DNA from: Bacteroidota bacterium
GTDB lineage: Bacteria; Bacteroidota; Ignavibacteria; Palsa-1295
Direction: 5' to 3'
Assembly: GCA_018266755.1 (NCBI GenBank)
Contig: JAFDZW010000005.1
Coordinates: 775,233 to 839,232, forward strand
Length of the DNA: 64,000 nt
Each line of letters opens with the position of its first letter. Positions within the stretch are counted from its first letter, which is position 1. Below the pieces are notes generated by a model. That model did no database searches, was not told the origin of the DNA, and saw nothing but the letters and a program-made list of their open reading frames with translations. A program made the position numbers and the translations under genes. This document shows positions 9,134 through 18,674 of this stretch, piece by piece.

Positions 9134-9155
9134 ATGGGTACATTCATGTACCCAT
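9134..9155 (-). promoter_or_regulatory. hairpin in the rhomboid mRNA leader
   Basis: Perfect inverted repeat ATGGGTACAT-TC-ATGTACCCAT directly before an AGGAA ribosome-binding sequence and the rhomboid ATG. It could be a leader hairpin that limits translation, or an operator. A looser repeat (GAACAG...CTGTTC) lies a little further upstream. Confidence 0.4.
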
Positions 9156-9231
9156 TCAAGTGATTAGATACCCCCGAACAGGCACCCATAGATGTCTGTT
9201 CCACTGGTAGTATGCTCATCTATACGCAGTA

Positions 9232-11274
9232 TTGAAAACCACAGTTTCACATAGAAGGAACCATGAAGTCATCCAGCGCCGAATTCAGTGGTTACTTGTG
9301 GTATTGTGGGTTTCGATAGTACCGGCGACACTCTGTGCCCAGTGGACGGCCGTGGCCCCTGCCTTGCTTGGAAAACAGAGTTTCGGCATGGGGTCGATCA
9401 TCCATCGCGGAGGTCTCGTCTGGGCGGGCAGCCACGACGTCTGGATGTCACCCGATAGCGGCGTTACCTGGCAATCTCGCTCCGTCGGTAACCTCGGTAA
9501 CGATTACATCGATGACATCAATTTCTTCGATCGCTCGAGCGGCATCGTATGTACCCATTTCGGCAGCGTATATCTTACTCACGATCAAGGGTTTACCTGG
9601 AAACGCTTCCAACGGTTTGGGAGCGCAAACAGCGGAATATTCCTCGGGAATCCGAACGCGATCGCTATCGCGACCGGAATCGGTCAAACCGTTGACGTCA
9701 CGCTCGATGGAGGAACCACTTGGAGCAGTTCAAATCTCGGAACCCTCGTTACGTGCGTAAAACCGCTGCTCGGTGGAAGCGCACTCGCTCTTGGGGGCGA
9801 CCAACCAAGCGGCCGCTCGATCTATAAAACGACCGATTATGGCGCAACCTGGCAACGTCAAGCCGGGCACATCGACTTCGACTCCTGGAGCTTCGATGTC
9901 GACCCGTGTACGCCGCAGTATATCTATGCAGTCAACGAAGAATGCACGACCCCAGATGATAACAAAGCTGCACTGTATATTTCTTCGGATGAGGGTACAT
10001 CCTGGACATCAACCGGCCTTCAAGCTGTTCGGCCATATTATTGTGGTTCTGTCGCACTCGCCGCTCCGGGTGTCTTCGTTCAAACGACCGCGAACGGCAT
10101 ACTCCGCTCGACCGATCTCGGAGTAACGTGGAGCCCCATCGGCGGACCGAACGCGCCGTTCGATTCTCGGCTCGTGTGTCCGATCACAGCGAATATTATC
10201 CTTGCCGCAGACAACACCGGTACAATTTGGCGCACGTTCACGAGCGGCGGCGACTCATTACAGAACGTCAAGCCTTACGTGGGCCTCGAGATCTCGCCGT
10301 TCCAGCTTTTCGTATCCGATACACTACTCAACTGCGACTCACCAATACTGCGTGATGTCGACTTCACATTGCAGCTTTGCAGTTACCCAAAGATCGACAC
10401 GCAGTACATCGGCGGGCCTGATTCGTTGGACTACGTCATCGTTCGCCCAATTCTCGACTCGCTCTCAGGCTTTGATACGGCCACGATCTCGTTTCACCCG
10501 CGCGGAAGCGGGGACCGACATGGTGAGTATGTGATAGTGCTCGAAGACGGAACACACATTGGCGTCCCACTCGCTGGGTATGGCCGGGGAATCACGTTCG
10601 TAGAACCGTTGTCGGCATCGGTTGCGACCGACACGATCGGAGACGACGTTTCCGTGCCGATCATCATGACCGGCTTTCCTATCCGCGAGAATTTGGAAGT
10701 CGTGCTCAGATACGATCCGAAGCTCATCTATCTCGGCGCGTTTTCGAATACGGGGGTGCCGCTTGACATCCCTGGTGAGCAGTGGGCCGGTCGGTCACGG
10801 CTTCGAATCACCGCGGGAGACCTTTTAATCGACAGTGCATCAGGCGAGCTTCGCTTTCAAGTGTACCCTGACGGCGACACCTGTTTCAAGGCCGTCCTTG
10901 ATTCGCTATCGATCCTAAATCCGCTCGCTCCGTGCGAGTATTCCATCGGGGCCGGCGTACCGATCGACATCTGCCCGCCTCGAGGCTGTGGCGTAATGAC
11001 GATCACCAGATTCGTCCGATACCATCAACCGCCACGGTTTACCGTATTTCCCAATCCGTCCGCCGGCGTCGTCTATCTTTCATCGACGCAAGATGTGGGA
11101 GAAGCAACGATGGTGCTGAGTGACGAACATGGGACATTGCTTCATCTGCTGAGTACGACCGTTCGAAAAGGTACGACGAAACTCGATCTCGGCACCATAC
11201 CGAACGGATGGTATCGGCTCTCGTTGCACTCGGAATCTGCCGATGCGAGCTGTGCGGTTCTCGTCGCGAGGTGA
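9232..11274 (+). CDS. secreted Asp-box (BNR/Ycf48-like) protein with T9SS sorting domain
   Basis: 680 residues from a TTG start; no in-frame ATG gives a signal peptide, while this start yields a basic N-terminus and the hydrophobic run LLVVLWVSIVPATLCAQ. Residues about 40-330 contain several S/T-x-D-x-G-x-T-W Asp-box motifs ('SPDSGVTW', 'THDQGFTW', 'TLDGGTTW', 'TTDYGATW', 'SSDEGTSW'), typical of sialidase or Ycf48-type beta-propellers. A middle beta-rich part follows, then a T9SS type-A C-terminal domain ('FTVFPNPSAG...PNGWYRLSL'). It is presumably secreted and attached to the cell surface. It resembles the four paralogues at 43-52 kb in architecture but is clearly more distant. Confidence 0.8.
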   Translation: MKTTVSHRRNHEVIQRRIQWLLVVLWVSIVPATLCAQWTAVAPALLGKQSFGMGSIIHRGGLVWAGSHDVWMSPDSGVTWQSRSVGNLGNDYIDDINFFDRSSGIVCTHFGSVYLTHDQGFTWKRFQRFGSANSGIFLGNPNAIAIATGIGQTVDVTLDGGTTWSSSNLGTLVTCVKPLLGGSALALGGDQPSGRSIYKTTDYGATWQRQAGHIDFDSWSFDVDPCTPQYIYAVNEECTTPDDNKAALYISSDEGTSWTSTGLQAVRPYYCGSVALAAPGVFVQTTANGILRSTDLGVTWSPIGGPNAPFDSRLVCPITANIILAADNTGTIWRTFTSGGDSLQNVKPYVGLEISPFQLFVSDTLLNCDSPILRDVDFTLQLCSYPKIDTQYIGGPDSLDYVIVRPILDSLSGFDTATISFHPRGSGDRHGEYVIVLEDGTHIGVPLAGYGRGITFVEPLSASVATDTIGDDVSVPIIMTGFPIRENLEVVLRYDPKLIYLGAFSNTGVPLDIPGEQWAGRSRLRITAGDLLIDSASGELRFQVYPDGDTCFKAVLDSLSILNPLAPCEYSIGAGVPIDICPPRGCGVMTITRFVRYHQPPRFTVFPNPSAGVVYLSSTQDVGEATMVLSDEHGTLLHLLSTTVRKGTTKLDLGTIPNGWYRLSLHSESADASCAVLVAR

Positions 11275-11282
11275 CCCGACAG

Positions 11283-12065
11283 CTACTGCTGGTCAACCGG
11301 CGGCGACCCCGATTTCACGATGAAGAGGTCCACCTGGGTCCCTTCGAGCACCAACTCTCCCGGCTTCGGCGCCTGATCGAAGATCGTACCGGGTTTTGCA
11401 GAAGGCCTGTCTGTCGTGTCCTGGCGACCTTTGCCGAGATTCACATTTCCAAGCTTCACAACGGCTTCATTTACCGTTAGACCGGTCAGGTCGGGCACGG
11501 GAACACGTCCTGCTCTCGGCCCCTGCGATACAACAAGATCGATCAGTTGGGATGTCGTGACCGTCGTCCCCGCTTTCGGCGACTGCTTGAACACGACACC
11601 GGCAGGGATCGAGTCGGTGAAATCCATGTCTGTCTTGCCGACGTCCAGATTCGCTTTGACGAGCAGCAGTCGTGCATCACGAAGATTCTTCCCGATAAGA
11701 TTTGGCATCACGACGGACTCTTTCCCACCGGATATAATCAGATAGACTTTGCGTCCCGGTTTCGTCTCGTCACCACCTTCGGGTGTCTGGCGGATGATTG
11801 TACCGTCTTTGAATTTTTCGTCGAAGCGGGTCTCATACTTGATGGGTTCATATCCTGCCTCGTCAAGGACTTTGATCGCCTGATCGACGTTCATTCCGAC
11901 CACCTTCGGCAGTACACTTACCTCACCCCGCTTGACATACCATGGCAGGATTACTTTGTCGAGCAACAGCAGAAGCGCGAAGAAGGCCAGCAACGCAATA
12001 AGCGCGCCTGTTGCGAGACGTCGGAGTCTTCCCTGCGGTAATTTCGGTTGCTGAACGGGTTTCAT
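11283..12065 (-). CDS. membrane-anchored protein with three PASTA domains
   Basis: 260 residues from the internal ATG (MKPVQQP); the frame extends further upstream but without support. A short basic cytoplasmic part is followed by one transmembrane helix at about 17-36, then three PASTA repeats of about 65-70 residues. Marker sequences are 'VLPKVVGMNVDQAIKVL', 'VMPNLIGKNLRDARLLL' and 'PVPDLTGLTVNEAVVKL'. PASTA domains bind peptidoglycan-type ligands, but this protein has neither a kinase nor a transpeptidase domain. Such short PASTA proteins are usual in Bacteroidota. It converges on the preceding gene with an 8-nt gap. Confidence 0.85.
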   Translation of the reverse strand: MKPVQQPKLPQGRLRRLATGALIALLAFFALLLLLDKVILPWYVKRGEVSVLPKVVGMNVDQAIKVLDEAGYEPIKYETRFDEKFKDGTIIRQTPEGGDETKPGRKVYLIISGGKESVVMPNLIGKNLRDARLLLVKANLDVGKTDMDFTDSIPAGVVFKQSPKAGTTVTTSQLIDLVVSQGPRAGRVPVPDLTGLTVNEAVVKLGNVNLGKGRQDTTDRPSAKPGTIFDQAPKPGELVLEGTQVDLFIVKSGSPPVDQQ

Positions 12066-12135
12066 CACGCGAATATAAGAGAATAATCCTCGCGGCGTTG
12101 AGAACACGTACTGGGGGAATACCGTTTATCCTTCA

Positions 12136-12492
12136 ATGCCGTCGAAAGAATCGTATCTGGCGTATTTTCTCGCGATCAGCGCGATCCTCTTCCTGTTGCA
12201 GTGGTTCGTCTACCGCCAACTAAAGAAGGTGGTCGTTCGCGACTTCCCGGATCGATCCGCACTCATCGTCCGGATCGCCCGCATTACGTTCTTCGTAATG
12301 AACATACCGGTCGCATTCTTGTTCTTCCGACGTCAGATTAACGCCCAGTTACCCGTTCTGACGAATATCTTACTGGTGCCCTACACGATCTGGCAGGGAT
12401 TGATGATCGTCTGGACGCTTATCCTCGTCCCCATAGTCGTGTGGGAGCTCACGAGTAAGCGCCTGCGTAACCTCAGGCGCCGCCGGACGTAA
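12136..12492 (+). CDS. small membrane protein paired with the phosphoesterase
   Basis: 118 residues with about three hydrophobic helices (8-27, 46-65, 75-103) and a strongly basic C-terminus. In many bacteria, phosphoesterases of the next gene's type carry an N-terminal membrane domain of this sort, so it may be a separate version of that domain. It lies 50 nt before the phosphoesterase start chosen here. No enzymatic motif is visible. Confidence 0.7.
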   Translation: MPSKESYLAYFLAISAILFLLQWFVYRQLKKVVVRDFPDRSALIVRIARITFFVMNIPVAFLFFRRQINAQLPVLTNILLVPYTIWQGLMIVWTLILVPIVVWELTSKRLRNLRRRRT

Positions 12493-12542
12493 TATTAGAA
12501 TTGATGGACGAAGTACAGTTGCAGGAGTCGGGTAGCGGACGC

Positions 12543-13406
12543 ATGAACCGACGTAAGTTTCTTTATGGCGGAGTGGCGACGGTCAGTTCGCTTGCGATCG
12601 CCGGATGTATCGGTGGTATTGCCACACGAAATGACGTCCAAATTACCTACCGCGATATTTCCATCCCCAATCTTCCGCCTGAATTCAAAGGTACAACAAT
12701 CACACTGGCGAGTGACGTCCACTCCAGCCCGTATATGATGCGCGACGAGTTGATCAGCATCGCCCATACCATCAATAGCCTTCAATCGGACATCATTCTG
12801 CTCCCCGGCGATTTTGTCACGACACATCGCGACGAACTTCCGCCGATTGTCGAGGCATTTTCCCTACTGAAAGCGCCGATGGGCGTCTATGCGACGACTG
12901 GCAACCATGAGTTCTACGTCGATGCCGATCTTGTCAGCGAAGGAATTGCAAGCGCCGGGATTACGATGATCCGCAACGGGAACATACCATTAAAGAAAGG
13001 TGATGCTACCGTATATCTGCTTGGTGTCGACGATATCGACTCCGACGGCATTCTCGATCACGTCGACGGCAAGGTCGCGCCGCATATCGATGCTGTCTAT
13101 TCGGGCGTGCCGAATAACGCTGCAACCATCCTTATGTGCCACAAGCCGTACCGGTTCGAAGAATATGCCAAGACCGATGTCGGGCTGATCGTTTCCGGGC
13201 ATACCCACGGCGGACAGATTGTGCTTGCAAAATTCGGCAAGACCGTGATCTGCCCAAGCGCCTTCGCATCGAAATACATCCAGGGGATGTATACCAGCGA
13301 GAACGGCTCGAAGACACAGATGTATGTCAGCCGTGGCCTCGGGACCGTCGCACTTCCGATGCGACTCAACTGCCCGCCGGAGATCGTGAAATTCACGCTC
13401 GTCTAA
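12543..13406 (+). CDS. calcineurin-like metallophosphoesterase with Tat-type signal
   Basis: 287 residues from the ATG giving MNRRKFLYGG, a twin-arginine export motif followed by a hydrophobic run; an in-frame ATG at 12504 would add 13 residues. The metal-binding set of the YkuE/YaeI type is complete: 'ASDVHSS', 'LLPGDFVT', 'TGNHEFY', 'LMCHKPY' and 'SGHTHGGQ'. Substrates in the family are phospholipids or UDP-diacylglucosamine-like compounds, and the choice cannot be made here. It pairs with the small membrane protein just upstream. Confidence 0.88.
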   Translation: MNRRKFLYGGVATVSSLAIAGCIGGIATRNDVQITYRDISIPNLPPEFKGTTITLASDVHSSPYMMRDELISIAHTINSLQSDIILLPGDFVTTHRDELPPIVEAFSLLKAPMGVYATTGNHEFYVDADLVSEGIASAGITMIRNGNIPLKKGDATVYLLGVDDIDSDGILDHVDGKVAPHIDAVYSGVPNNAATILMCHKPYRFEEYAKTDVGLIVSGHTHGGQIVLAKFGKTVICPSAFASKYIQGMYTSENGSKTQMYVSRGLGTVALPMRLNCPPEIVKFTLV

Positions 13407-13499
13407 CCGGCAATTCGCTCACTTCGCGACGTTTGCAGAACCAGCACCCCATGCGTTCTTGTTGAGCACGTTCAACGCTCAATATTATACGCACCCGAC

Positions 13500-13976
13500 T
13501 TGTCCCAGCACCGACCGCACGTTACGATCTACACCGACGGAGCCTGTTCCGGCAATCCCGGGCCCGGTGGCTATGCAGCGATCCTCATCGACACCGAAGG
13601 CCGTCGTAAAGAACTCTCGCAGGGCTACAAGCGCACGACGAACAACCGTATGGAGTTGCTCGGCGTAATTTCCGGTCTCGAATCGCTGAAGGTACCGTGC
13701 ACGGTCAAAGTCTTCACCGATTCCCAGTATATCGTCAATGCCATCAACGAAGGCTGGCTCAAGAATTGGGTCAAGCGCGGTTGGAAGAAGGCCGACAAAA
13801 AACCGGTACTGAACGTCGACCTCTGGAAACGCATGCTCGATCTGTTCGAAACGCATCATGTTGCATTTTCCTGGACGAAAGGTCATAATGGCGACCCGCT
13901 CAACGAACGTTGCGACGAACTGGCTGTTGCGGCGTCGCGCTCCGACGATCTCCTCGTAGACGAAGGCGTGCAATGA
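13500..13976 (+). CDS. rnhA: ribonuclease HI
   Basis: 158 residues, the usual length. It degrades the RNA strand of RNA-DNA hybrids. The four acidic catalytic residues are present: Asp in IYTDGACSGNPGPGG, Glu in 'NRMELLG', Asp in 'TDSQY' and Asp in 'NERCDELA', with the basic handle 'NWVKRGWKKADKKPV' between. The start is TTG at 13500; no ATG or GTG lies upstream before a stop codon. The stop overlaps the next start (ATGA). Confidence 0.95.
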   Translation: MSQHRPHVTIYTDGACSGNPGPGGYAAILIDTEGRRKELSQGYKRTTNNRMELLGVISGLESLKVPCTVKVFTDSQYIVNAINEGWLKNWVKRGWKKADKKPVLNVDLWKRMLDLFETHHVAFSWTKGHNGDPLNERCDELAVAASRSDDLLVDEGVQ

Positions 13977-16516
13977 TCGCCCGCTTCATCTTTGGCGTAG
14001 TCGTGGTGCTGCTGTCGCTGGCCGCATCGATCTTCGTCCTCGGCTGGTTCGGCATCGATCGGTCGTTACCGCAATACAGCGGGACCGAACATCTCAGCCA
14101 CGCGACGAACCCCATTGAGATCTATCGCGACAGCTTCGCCGTCGTGCATATATATGGGCAGACGGAGCAAGAGGCATATTATGCTCTCGGCTTTGCACAG
14201 GCGCAGGAACGCCTCTTCCAAATGGACATGACGCGCCGCATCGGTCAAGGCAGACTCTCCGAACTGATCGGAGAGAAAGGTCTTGTCATCGATCGTTGGG
14301 CCCGAACCATCGGATTTTCAAAGATCGCTGTGTGGATGTGGAATGTCGCATCGCCGCAGACGAAGAAGTTTCTTTCGGCATATGCCGATGGCATCAACGA
14401 TTACATCGCCACCCATCACGGAAGGCTCGGCATGGAGTTCGACGGACTCCATTACGAACCGAACGCATGGAAGCCGACCGATTGCATGATCATCGGACGA
14501 CTGATGTCGTGGGAAATGAACTTCGGTTTTTGGAATGACGCTGCGTTCTCCGACATTGCCGACCGCGTCGATTCTGCGCATCTTGCATCATTGATGCCCG
14601 GCTATCCGGCGAATGCCCCGACCGTACTCGGCGACCAACACACCGCCTCGGCACAACCGCCGCACCGGCCGGACTCCGTACACATTGGCGGAGCAACCTC
14701 GGAAGCAGTACACCATGCCTTGCATTCGTTTTTTGCCGAATTGCACGATACACCATTCGGTGGCTCACAAGCCGGTGGCGGATCGAACACGATCGCCCTT
14801 TCCGCTCGCAAAAGTGCCAGCGGGAAACCGATGCTCGAGAACGATATGCATCTGGCCCTCGGCGCCCCGTCGAGATGGTTCGTCGCTCATCTGCATACGA
14901 ATGACGGACTCAATATCGCAGGCTTTACCGTTCCCGGTCTGCCGCTCGTCCTTAGCGGACGCAACGAGAAGATCAGTTGGGGACTGACGAACGGCATGAT
15001 CGACGAGTCCGATTATTTCATTCTTGACCTCGATTCGAACGGCCATGCGTATCACACGCCGAACGGATCGAAGCCGATCGCATCGAGCAAAGAGTTCATC
15101 CGCGTCCGTACCTCCGACGAAGAAATGCCGTACCGATTCGACACGCTCGAAGTCCGAACCACGGACCTCGGTCCAATCGTCAGCGACATCCCGACGTTCG
15201 GTCTTGGCAAGACGTTCGCGAATTCACCGAACACTCCCGTCTCCGATGCCCTCAGCCGTGACCGCGAACCAGGCACTGCCATCGCCGTCGAATGGAACGG
15301 CTATTTCGCACTCGGAGACGAACTCGGCAGCTTCTTCAAACTACACCGAGCGAAGACGTGTGGCGAAGCGATCGACGATATGTCCGAATTCGCCACTCCG
15401 TGCCTGAACCTATCGGTCGCCGGTGCTGGAGAATCGCAGATCGCATTTCAAGTCATCGGCCGCATCCCCGTCCGCAACGGTGGTGAAGGCCGCACACTGC
15501 TCCCGCGCCATGCGGAGGAGGCGTCGGAGCTTTGGCAGGGATTCGTTACGACGGCACATCTGCCGCATCAATCGGATCCCGCCGATGGATTTATCGTCTC
15601 GGCAAACAACCCGGCCACGGCGTTTCGTAGCAACCCGCACGGTGAAAACTGGGAGCCTCCGGAACGTGCCGAACGCATGACCCAGCTTGTCAGCGCCGCG
15701 AAAAAACTCGACCCGGCACAGCTTTCTCTCATCGTCCGCGACCTTGCAAGCCCGTTCGAGTTTCACGAACTTCGTGACCCGATTCTTCGCGTGTACCAGG
15801 ATACTTCCATCGGCGGGACGCATCTGAACCTCGTCACGCGAAAGGCACTGGACTACCTGACAAACTGGGACGGCGTGCAGGACAGCATGGACGTCAGCAC
15901 GACAATACTCAATGTCTTCCTCGTCAGGCTGCTCTCGAATACCTGTTGGGACGAACTTGGCGACCAACTCTATAATGAGTTCGTCTATGTTAATAACGTC
16001 CCGGCCCGTACGATCGCTCATTTACTCACCGAGCCGAACAACATCTGGTGGGACGACGTCCGATCGCCGCAAATCGAGACACGCGACGATATGATTCGTC
16101 GCTCGTTCGAGCAAACCGTCAAGTGGCTTACCTCGAAGTTTGGCCCCGACGTCCGACGCTGGACCTGGGGCACATTCCATACACTCACCTACCACAACCC
16201 GGCAGGAGCGGCATCGTCGGTCGTTGCGAACCTCAGCGACATCAATTCCGGCCCGAATGGCGGCAGCCTGACGACCGTCGCACAATCGAGCTATATGTTC
16301 TGGCAGCCGTTCGAAATGCGCGTTGGCCCGTCGATGCGCATGATCGCCGACATGAGCAAGCCCTCACTCTTCGTCTCACTGCCGACCGGCAACTCAGGCA
16401 ACATGTTCAGCCCCCACTACCGCGATATGGTCGATCAGTTCAAACAAGGTCGATTTGTCGAACTCCCGCTGAACCGCATCGAGCCAACTTGGCAGAAGCT
16501 GGTGCTGATGAAATAA
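13973..16516 (+). CDS. penicillin amidase/acylase family protein (peptidase S45)
   Basis: 847 residues from the ATG that overlaps the rnhA stop. It has an N-terminal membrane segment or signal (about 5-27), the alpha-subunit region with 'YGQTEQEAYYALGFAQAQERLFQMD', and Ser271 after GGG in 'GGSQAGGGSNTIAL', the nucleophile exposed by self-cleavage in this Ntn-hydrolase family. The following 'SGKPMLENDMHLALGAPS' and 'GLPLVLSGRNEKISWGLTN' are typical. Members hydrolyse amide bonds of penicillins, acyl-homoserine lactones or unknown physiological substrates. The TM anchor suggests a periplasmic location. Confidence 0.93.
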   Translation: MIARFIFGVVVVLLSLAASIFVLGWFGIDRSLPQYSGTEHLSHATNPIEIYRDSFAVVHIYGQTEQEAYYALGFAQAQERLFQMDMTRRIGQGRLSELIGEKGLVIDRWARTIGFSKIAVWMWNVASPQTKKFLSAYADGINDYIATHHGRLGMEFDGLHYEPNAWKPTDCMIIGRLMSWEMNFGFWNDAAFSDIADRVDSAHLASLMPGYPANAPTVLGDQHTASAQPPHRPDSVHIGGATSEAVHHALHSFFAELHDTPFGGSQAGGGSNTIALSARKSASGKPMLENDMHLALGAPSRWFVAHLHTNDGLNIAGFTVPGLPLVLSGRNEKISWGLTNGMIDESDYFILDLDSNGHAYHTPNGSKPIASSKEFIRVRTSDEEMPYRFDTLEVRTTDLGPIVSDIPTFGLGKTFANSPNTPVSDALSRDREPGTAIAVEWNGYFALGDELGSFFKLHRAKTCGEAIDDMSEFATPCLNLSVAGAGESQIAFQVIGRIPVRNGGEGRTLLPRHAEEASELWQGFVTTAHLPHQSDPADGFIVSANNPATAFRSNPHGENWEPPERAERMTQLVSAAKKLDPAQLSLIVRDLASPFEFHELRDPILRVYQDTSIGGTHLNLVTRKALDYLTNWDGVQDSMDVSTTILNVFLVRLLSNTCWDELGDQLYNEFVYVNNVPARTIAHLLTEPNNIWWDDVRSPQIETRDDMIRRSFEQTVKWLTSKFGPDVRRWTWGTFHTLTYHNPAGAASSVVANLSDINSGPNGGSLTTVAQSSYMFWQPFEMRVGPSMRMIADMSKPSLFVSLPTGNSGNMFSPHYRDMVDQFKQGRFVELPLNRIEPTWQKLVLMK

Positions 16517-16693
16517 CGAAGCCCCAGACCTGCTCGAAGGGCATCTAACTCCTTATTTCATTGCGAACTAACTTTACACACTCACCGTCGCAATACCCTG
16601 AGACTCGCGCAATGCGACTAAGATCACCATTACCTTAAGAGTCGGGCTTAACTACTGACGGCAGGTGGTAAGTATTGCATAATCCCAACCCAA

Positions 16694-16762
16694 CTACACA
16701 GGCCGGAGGGGCCATCATTCAGATTACAGGCCCCCCACTTGTTGAGAGGCCTGTATGTGTAG
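16694..16762. repeat. long imperfect hairpin between convergent genes
   Basis: Nested inverted repeats: CTACACA / TGTGTAG outermost, CAGGCC / GGCCTG next, and GGGGCC / GGCCCC inside. It lies between the penicillin acylase gene and an AT-rich minus-strand gene. It may be a bidirectional terminator, although no clear T run adjoins it, or the edge of an inserted segment. Confidence 0.55.
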
Positions 16763-16788
16763 TGAAGTAACAGCAGGTTTTATCCGCT

Positions 16789-17988
16789 TTACCTCGTTAT
16801 TAAGAATGGTTTCGTAACTACTGAGCCAGCCGTCTGCACCCTGAGGAAATAAGCGCCGCTTGGAATCTCATTTATATCAAGCAATATATGTTGATCTCCT
16901 TTAGATACATAACTGCTTCGTTTATGAATGAGGGCCTTGCCAAGTTGGTCATAGATCATGAAATCTGCTTCACCATCGGATGCAAGCTCGTAGTACACTG
17001 AAAGCGTCCGCATATCAGCATCTGTAACCACCCGCACATTCATCTCTTGGCCAGCAATTGCACTTACACGAACTCCCGCATCGGGAATCGGCTTCAGTGG
17101 GAACGTCAGCTTATAGAAGGGTGTGGTGTCCTCTGGTATCCTGGATTGGGTTACTCGGATGCCCTGTATTGCTTTCCAGCAGGCAGCATTTCCACCAGAG
17201 TCATCTGGAAATAACAACGTGATGTTATACCACATATTTGCTTCGGCGTTAAAGTCTATATGGCCGAGCGCATTCGCAAGACCATTTAATACGTAGTGTT
17301 GGTAGATTGCCTCCGAGTTTATCGGTTGCATCTTCACAAGCCAATTATATTGATTGACCCAAGGCTCTGTCGTGTTGATTGTTTGGGCATACCAAATATC
17401 AGCGGTACTAGTAAAAGCATACCGGAATGCATCGAGGGTCTCACCTGGATACACGGTTGCAAATGGATGGTACTCGACGTAAGAGCGCATACTGTCTCTG
17501 CACATGACTGGGTCGACACCAAAATATGTAAGTGCCTTTTCATAAAGACAGAGACTGTCCGGCCAATGTATGCCGTAATAGTAACAGTCATCATCAGATA
17601 TTGCTTGCGTTATAGACGGAGCATCTTTGCCATGTGGTGATGCCCAACCATTCCCACAACTAAAGTCAGCAGTGAGAGCTGTTACGTTCGATGAATTTGA
17701 ATATGTCACGTTCGGACAGTTAGTTGCATCTGTAGTAGGATTACCCAGATTAATGATTGGCGACCACTGATTTTGTGATACTTCATACGTGGGTGGTAGG
17801 ATATAAGTGCCACCAGAGGTATAATCCATTTGCTTGGCTCCCGAGTTGGATGGCAATGAAAAAACCGATACGCATGCTAGTACCAATATGGCGATCAGCA
17901 ACTCTGAGGCAGTTACTCCCGAAGCAATTGAATTAAGCAATTGTATAGGTATAATTACTTTTGAGGGCTTAAACTTGAAGGAAAGCAT
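16789..17988 (-). CDS. secreted protein of unknown function with T9SS sorting domain
   Basis: 399 residues. The N-terminal hydrophobic segment (SELLIAILVLACVSVFSLP, about 28-46) acts as the signal. The middle is rich in Cys, Tyr and Trp and shows no domain I recognise. The last 80 residues have the T9SS C-terminal-domain pattern ('LSVYYELASDGEADFMIYDQLGKAL' shape, then 'IPSGAYFLRVQTAG'). Base composition is visibly more AT-rich than its neighbours, and the flanks are AT-rich too, which suggests recent acquisition or relaxed codon choice. Confidence 0.75.
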   Translation of the reverse strand: MLSFKFKPSKVIIPIQLLNSIASGVTASELLIAILVLACVSVFSLPSNSGAKQMDYTSGGTYILPPTYEVSQNQWSPIINLGNPTTDATNCPNVTYSNSSNVTALTADFSCGNGWASPHGKDAPSITQAISDDDCYYYGIHWPDSLCLYEKALTYFGVDPVMCRDSMRSYVEYHPFATVYPGETLDAFRYAFTSTADIWYAQTINTTEPWVNQYNWLVKMQPINSEAIYQHYVLNGLANALGHIDFNAEANMWYNITLLFPDDSGGNAACWKAIQGIRVTQSRIPEDTTPFYKLTFPLKPIPDAGVRVSAIAGQEMNVRVVTDADMRTLSVYYELASDGEADFMIYDQLGKALIHKRSSYVSKGDQHILLDINEIPSGAYFLRVQTAGSVVTKPFLITR

Positions 17989-18305
17989 GTCGTGTATTCC
18001 CTTCTATCAATCTGTTCTGTATGATGTTAGCTTAATAAGTCCGTTTAGGTGCCAGAGACAACCTCTTGTAGTTTAATCAGACCGCTACAAACTACGTGAA
18101 CTACTTAGATTAATGATAAGGGATTCGAAATAATTCCACAACTCGTTAGTTAGATTTTGGTCTTAAGCCTATTCTCTATTCTGCGCCCTGGATTTTAGGA
18201 TCGTTATTACTGTCTTAGATTCGGGAGGCATCATAATGGTCACAGTGGGCCATGTCGGCCAGCCGTTCACGGAATATAATCCTGTCGGCGCCTGTTTGGA
18301 AATCT
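17989..18305. other. AT-rich intergenic stretch
   Basis: No gene recognised. It holds the promoter region of the AT-rich secreted-protein gene on the left and the leader of the HMA lipoprotein gene on the right. Weak frames in it have no coding character. No clear hairpin with a T run or known riboswitch core was found. Confidence 0.5.
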
Positions 18306-18659
18306 ATGAGAATCAGTACTAAAATTATTATAACGGTCGCGCTTCTTGGTGTGATCGCGTTCTTCGGCAACGGCTGTTCTGAAAAGTCGCAGGCTGAATC
18401 CAAGAAAGCCGTGATCGCGCTCCCGACCGCGAAGTGCGAAACGTGCAAGAAGACGATCGAAACAGCACTACAGAATGTGCCGGGCGTGCAGAATTCGCTT
18501 GTCACGCTCAAGGGCAGCAAGTCTGTCGAGGTTGTCTATACCCCCGGACAAACGGACGAATCGAAGATCCGCACCGCCATCTCAAAGGCTGGCTATACGG
18601 CCGACAACGTTCAGCGTGACGATGCGGCCTACCAGAAGTTGGAAGACTGCTGCAAGTAG
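18306..18659 (+). CDS. heavy-metal-associated (HMA) domain lipoprotein
   Basis: 117 residues from the ATG giving MRISTKIIITVALLG. The lipobox is FGNGC. The HMA fold follows: metal motif AKCETCKK, then 'IETALQNVPGVQNSLV' and 'AISKAGYTADNV'. It ends 'LEDCCK', adding a second Cys pair. It resembles MerP/CopZ-type metallochaperones but is anchored in the periplasm. No P-type ATPase or mer gene is nearby, so the metal is unknown. Confidence 0.88.
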   Translation: MRISTKIIITVALLGVIAFFGNGCSEKSQAESKKAVIALPTAKCETCKKTIETALQNVPGVQNSLVTLKGSKSVEVVYTPGQTDESKIRTAISKAGYTADNVQRDDAAYQKLEDCCK

Positions 18660-18674
18660 TTCGCACGTTAATCT

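Noticed and set aside
16789-17988. mobile element carrying the AT-rich gene
   Set aside because: No transposase, integrase, terminal inverted repeat pair or target duplication could be found; only composition is unusual.
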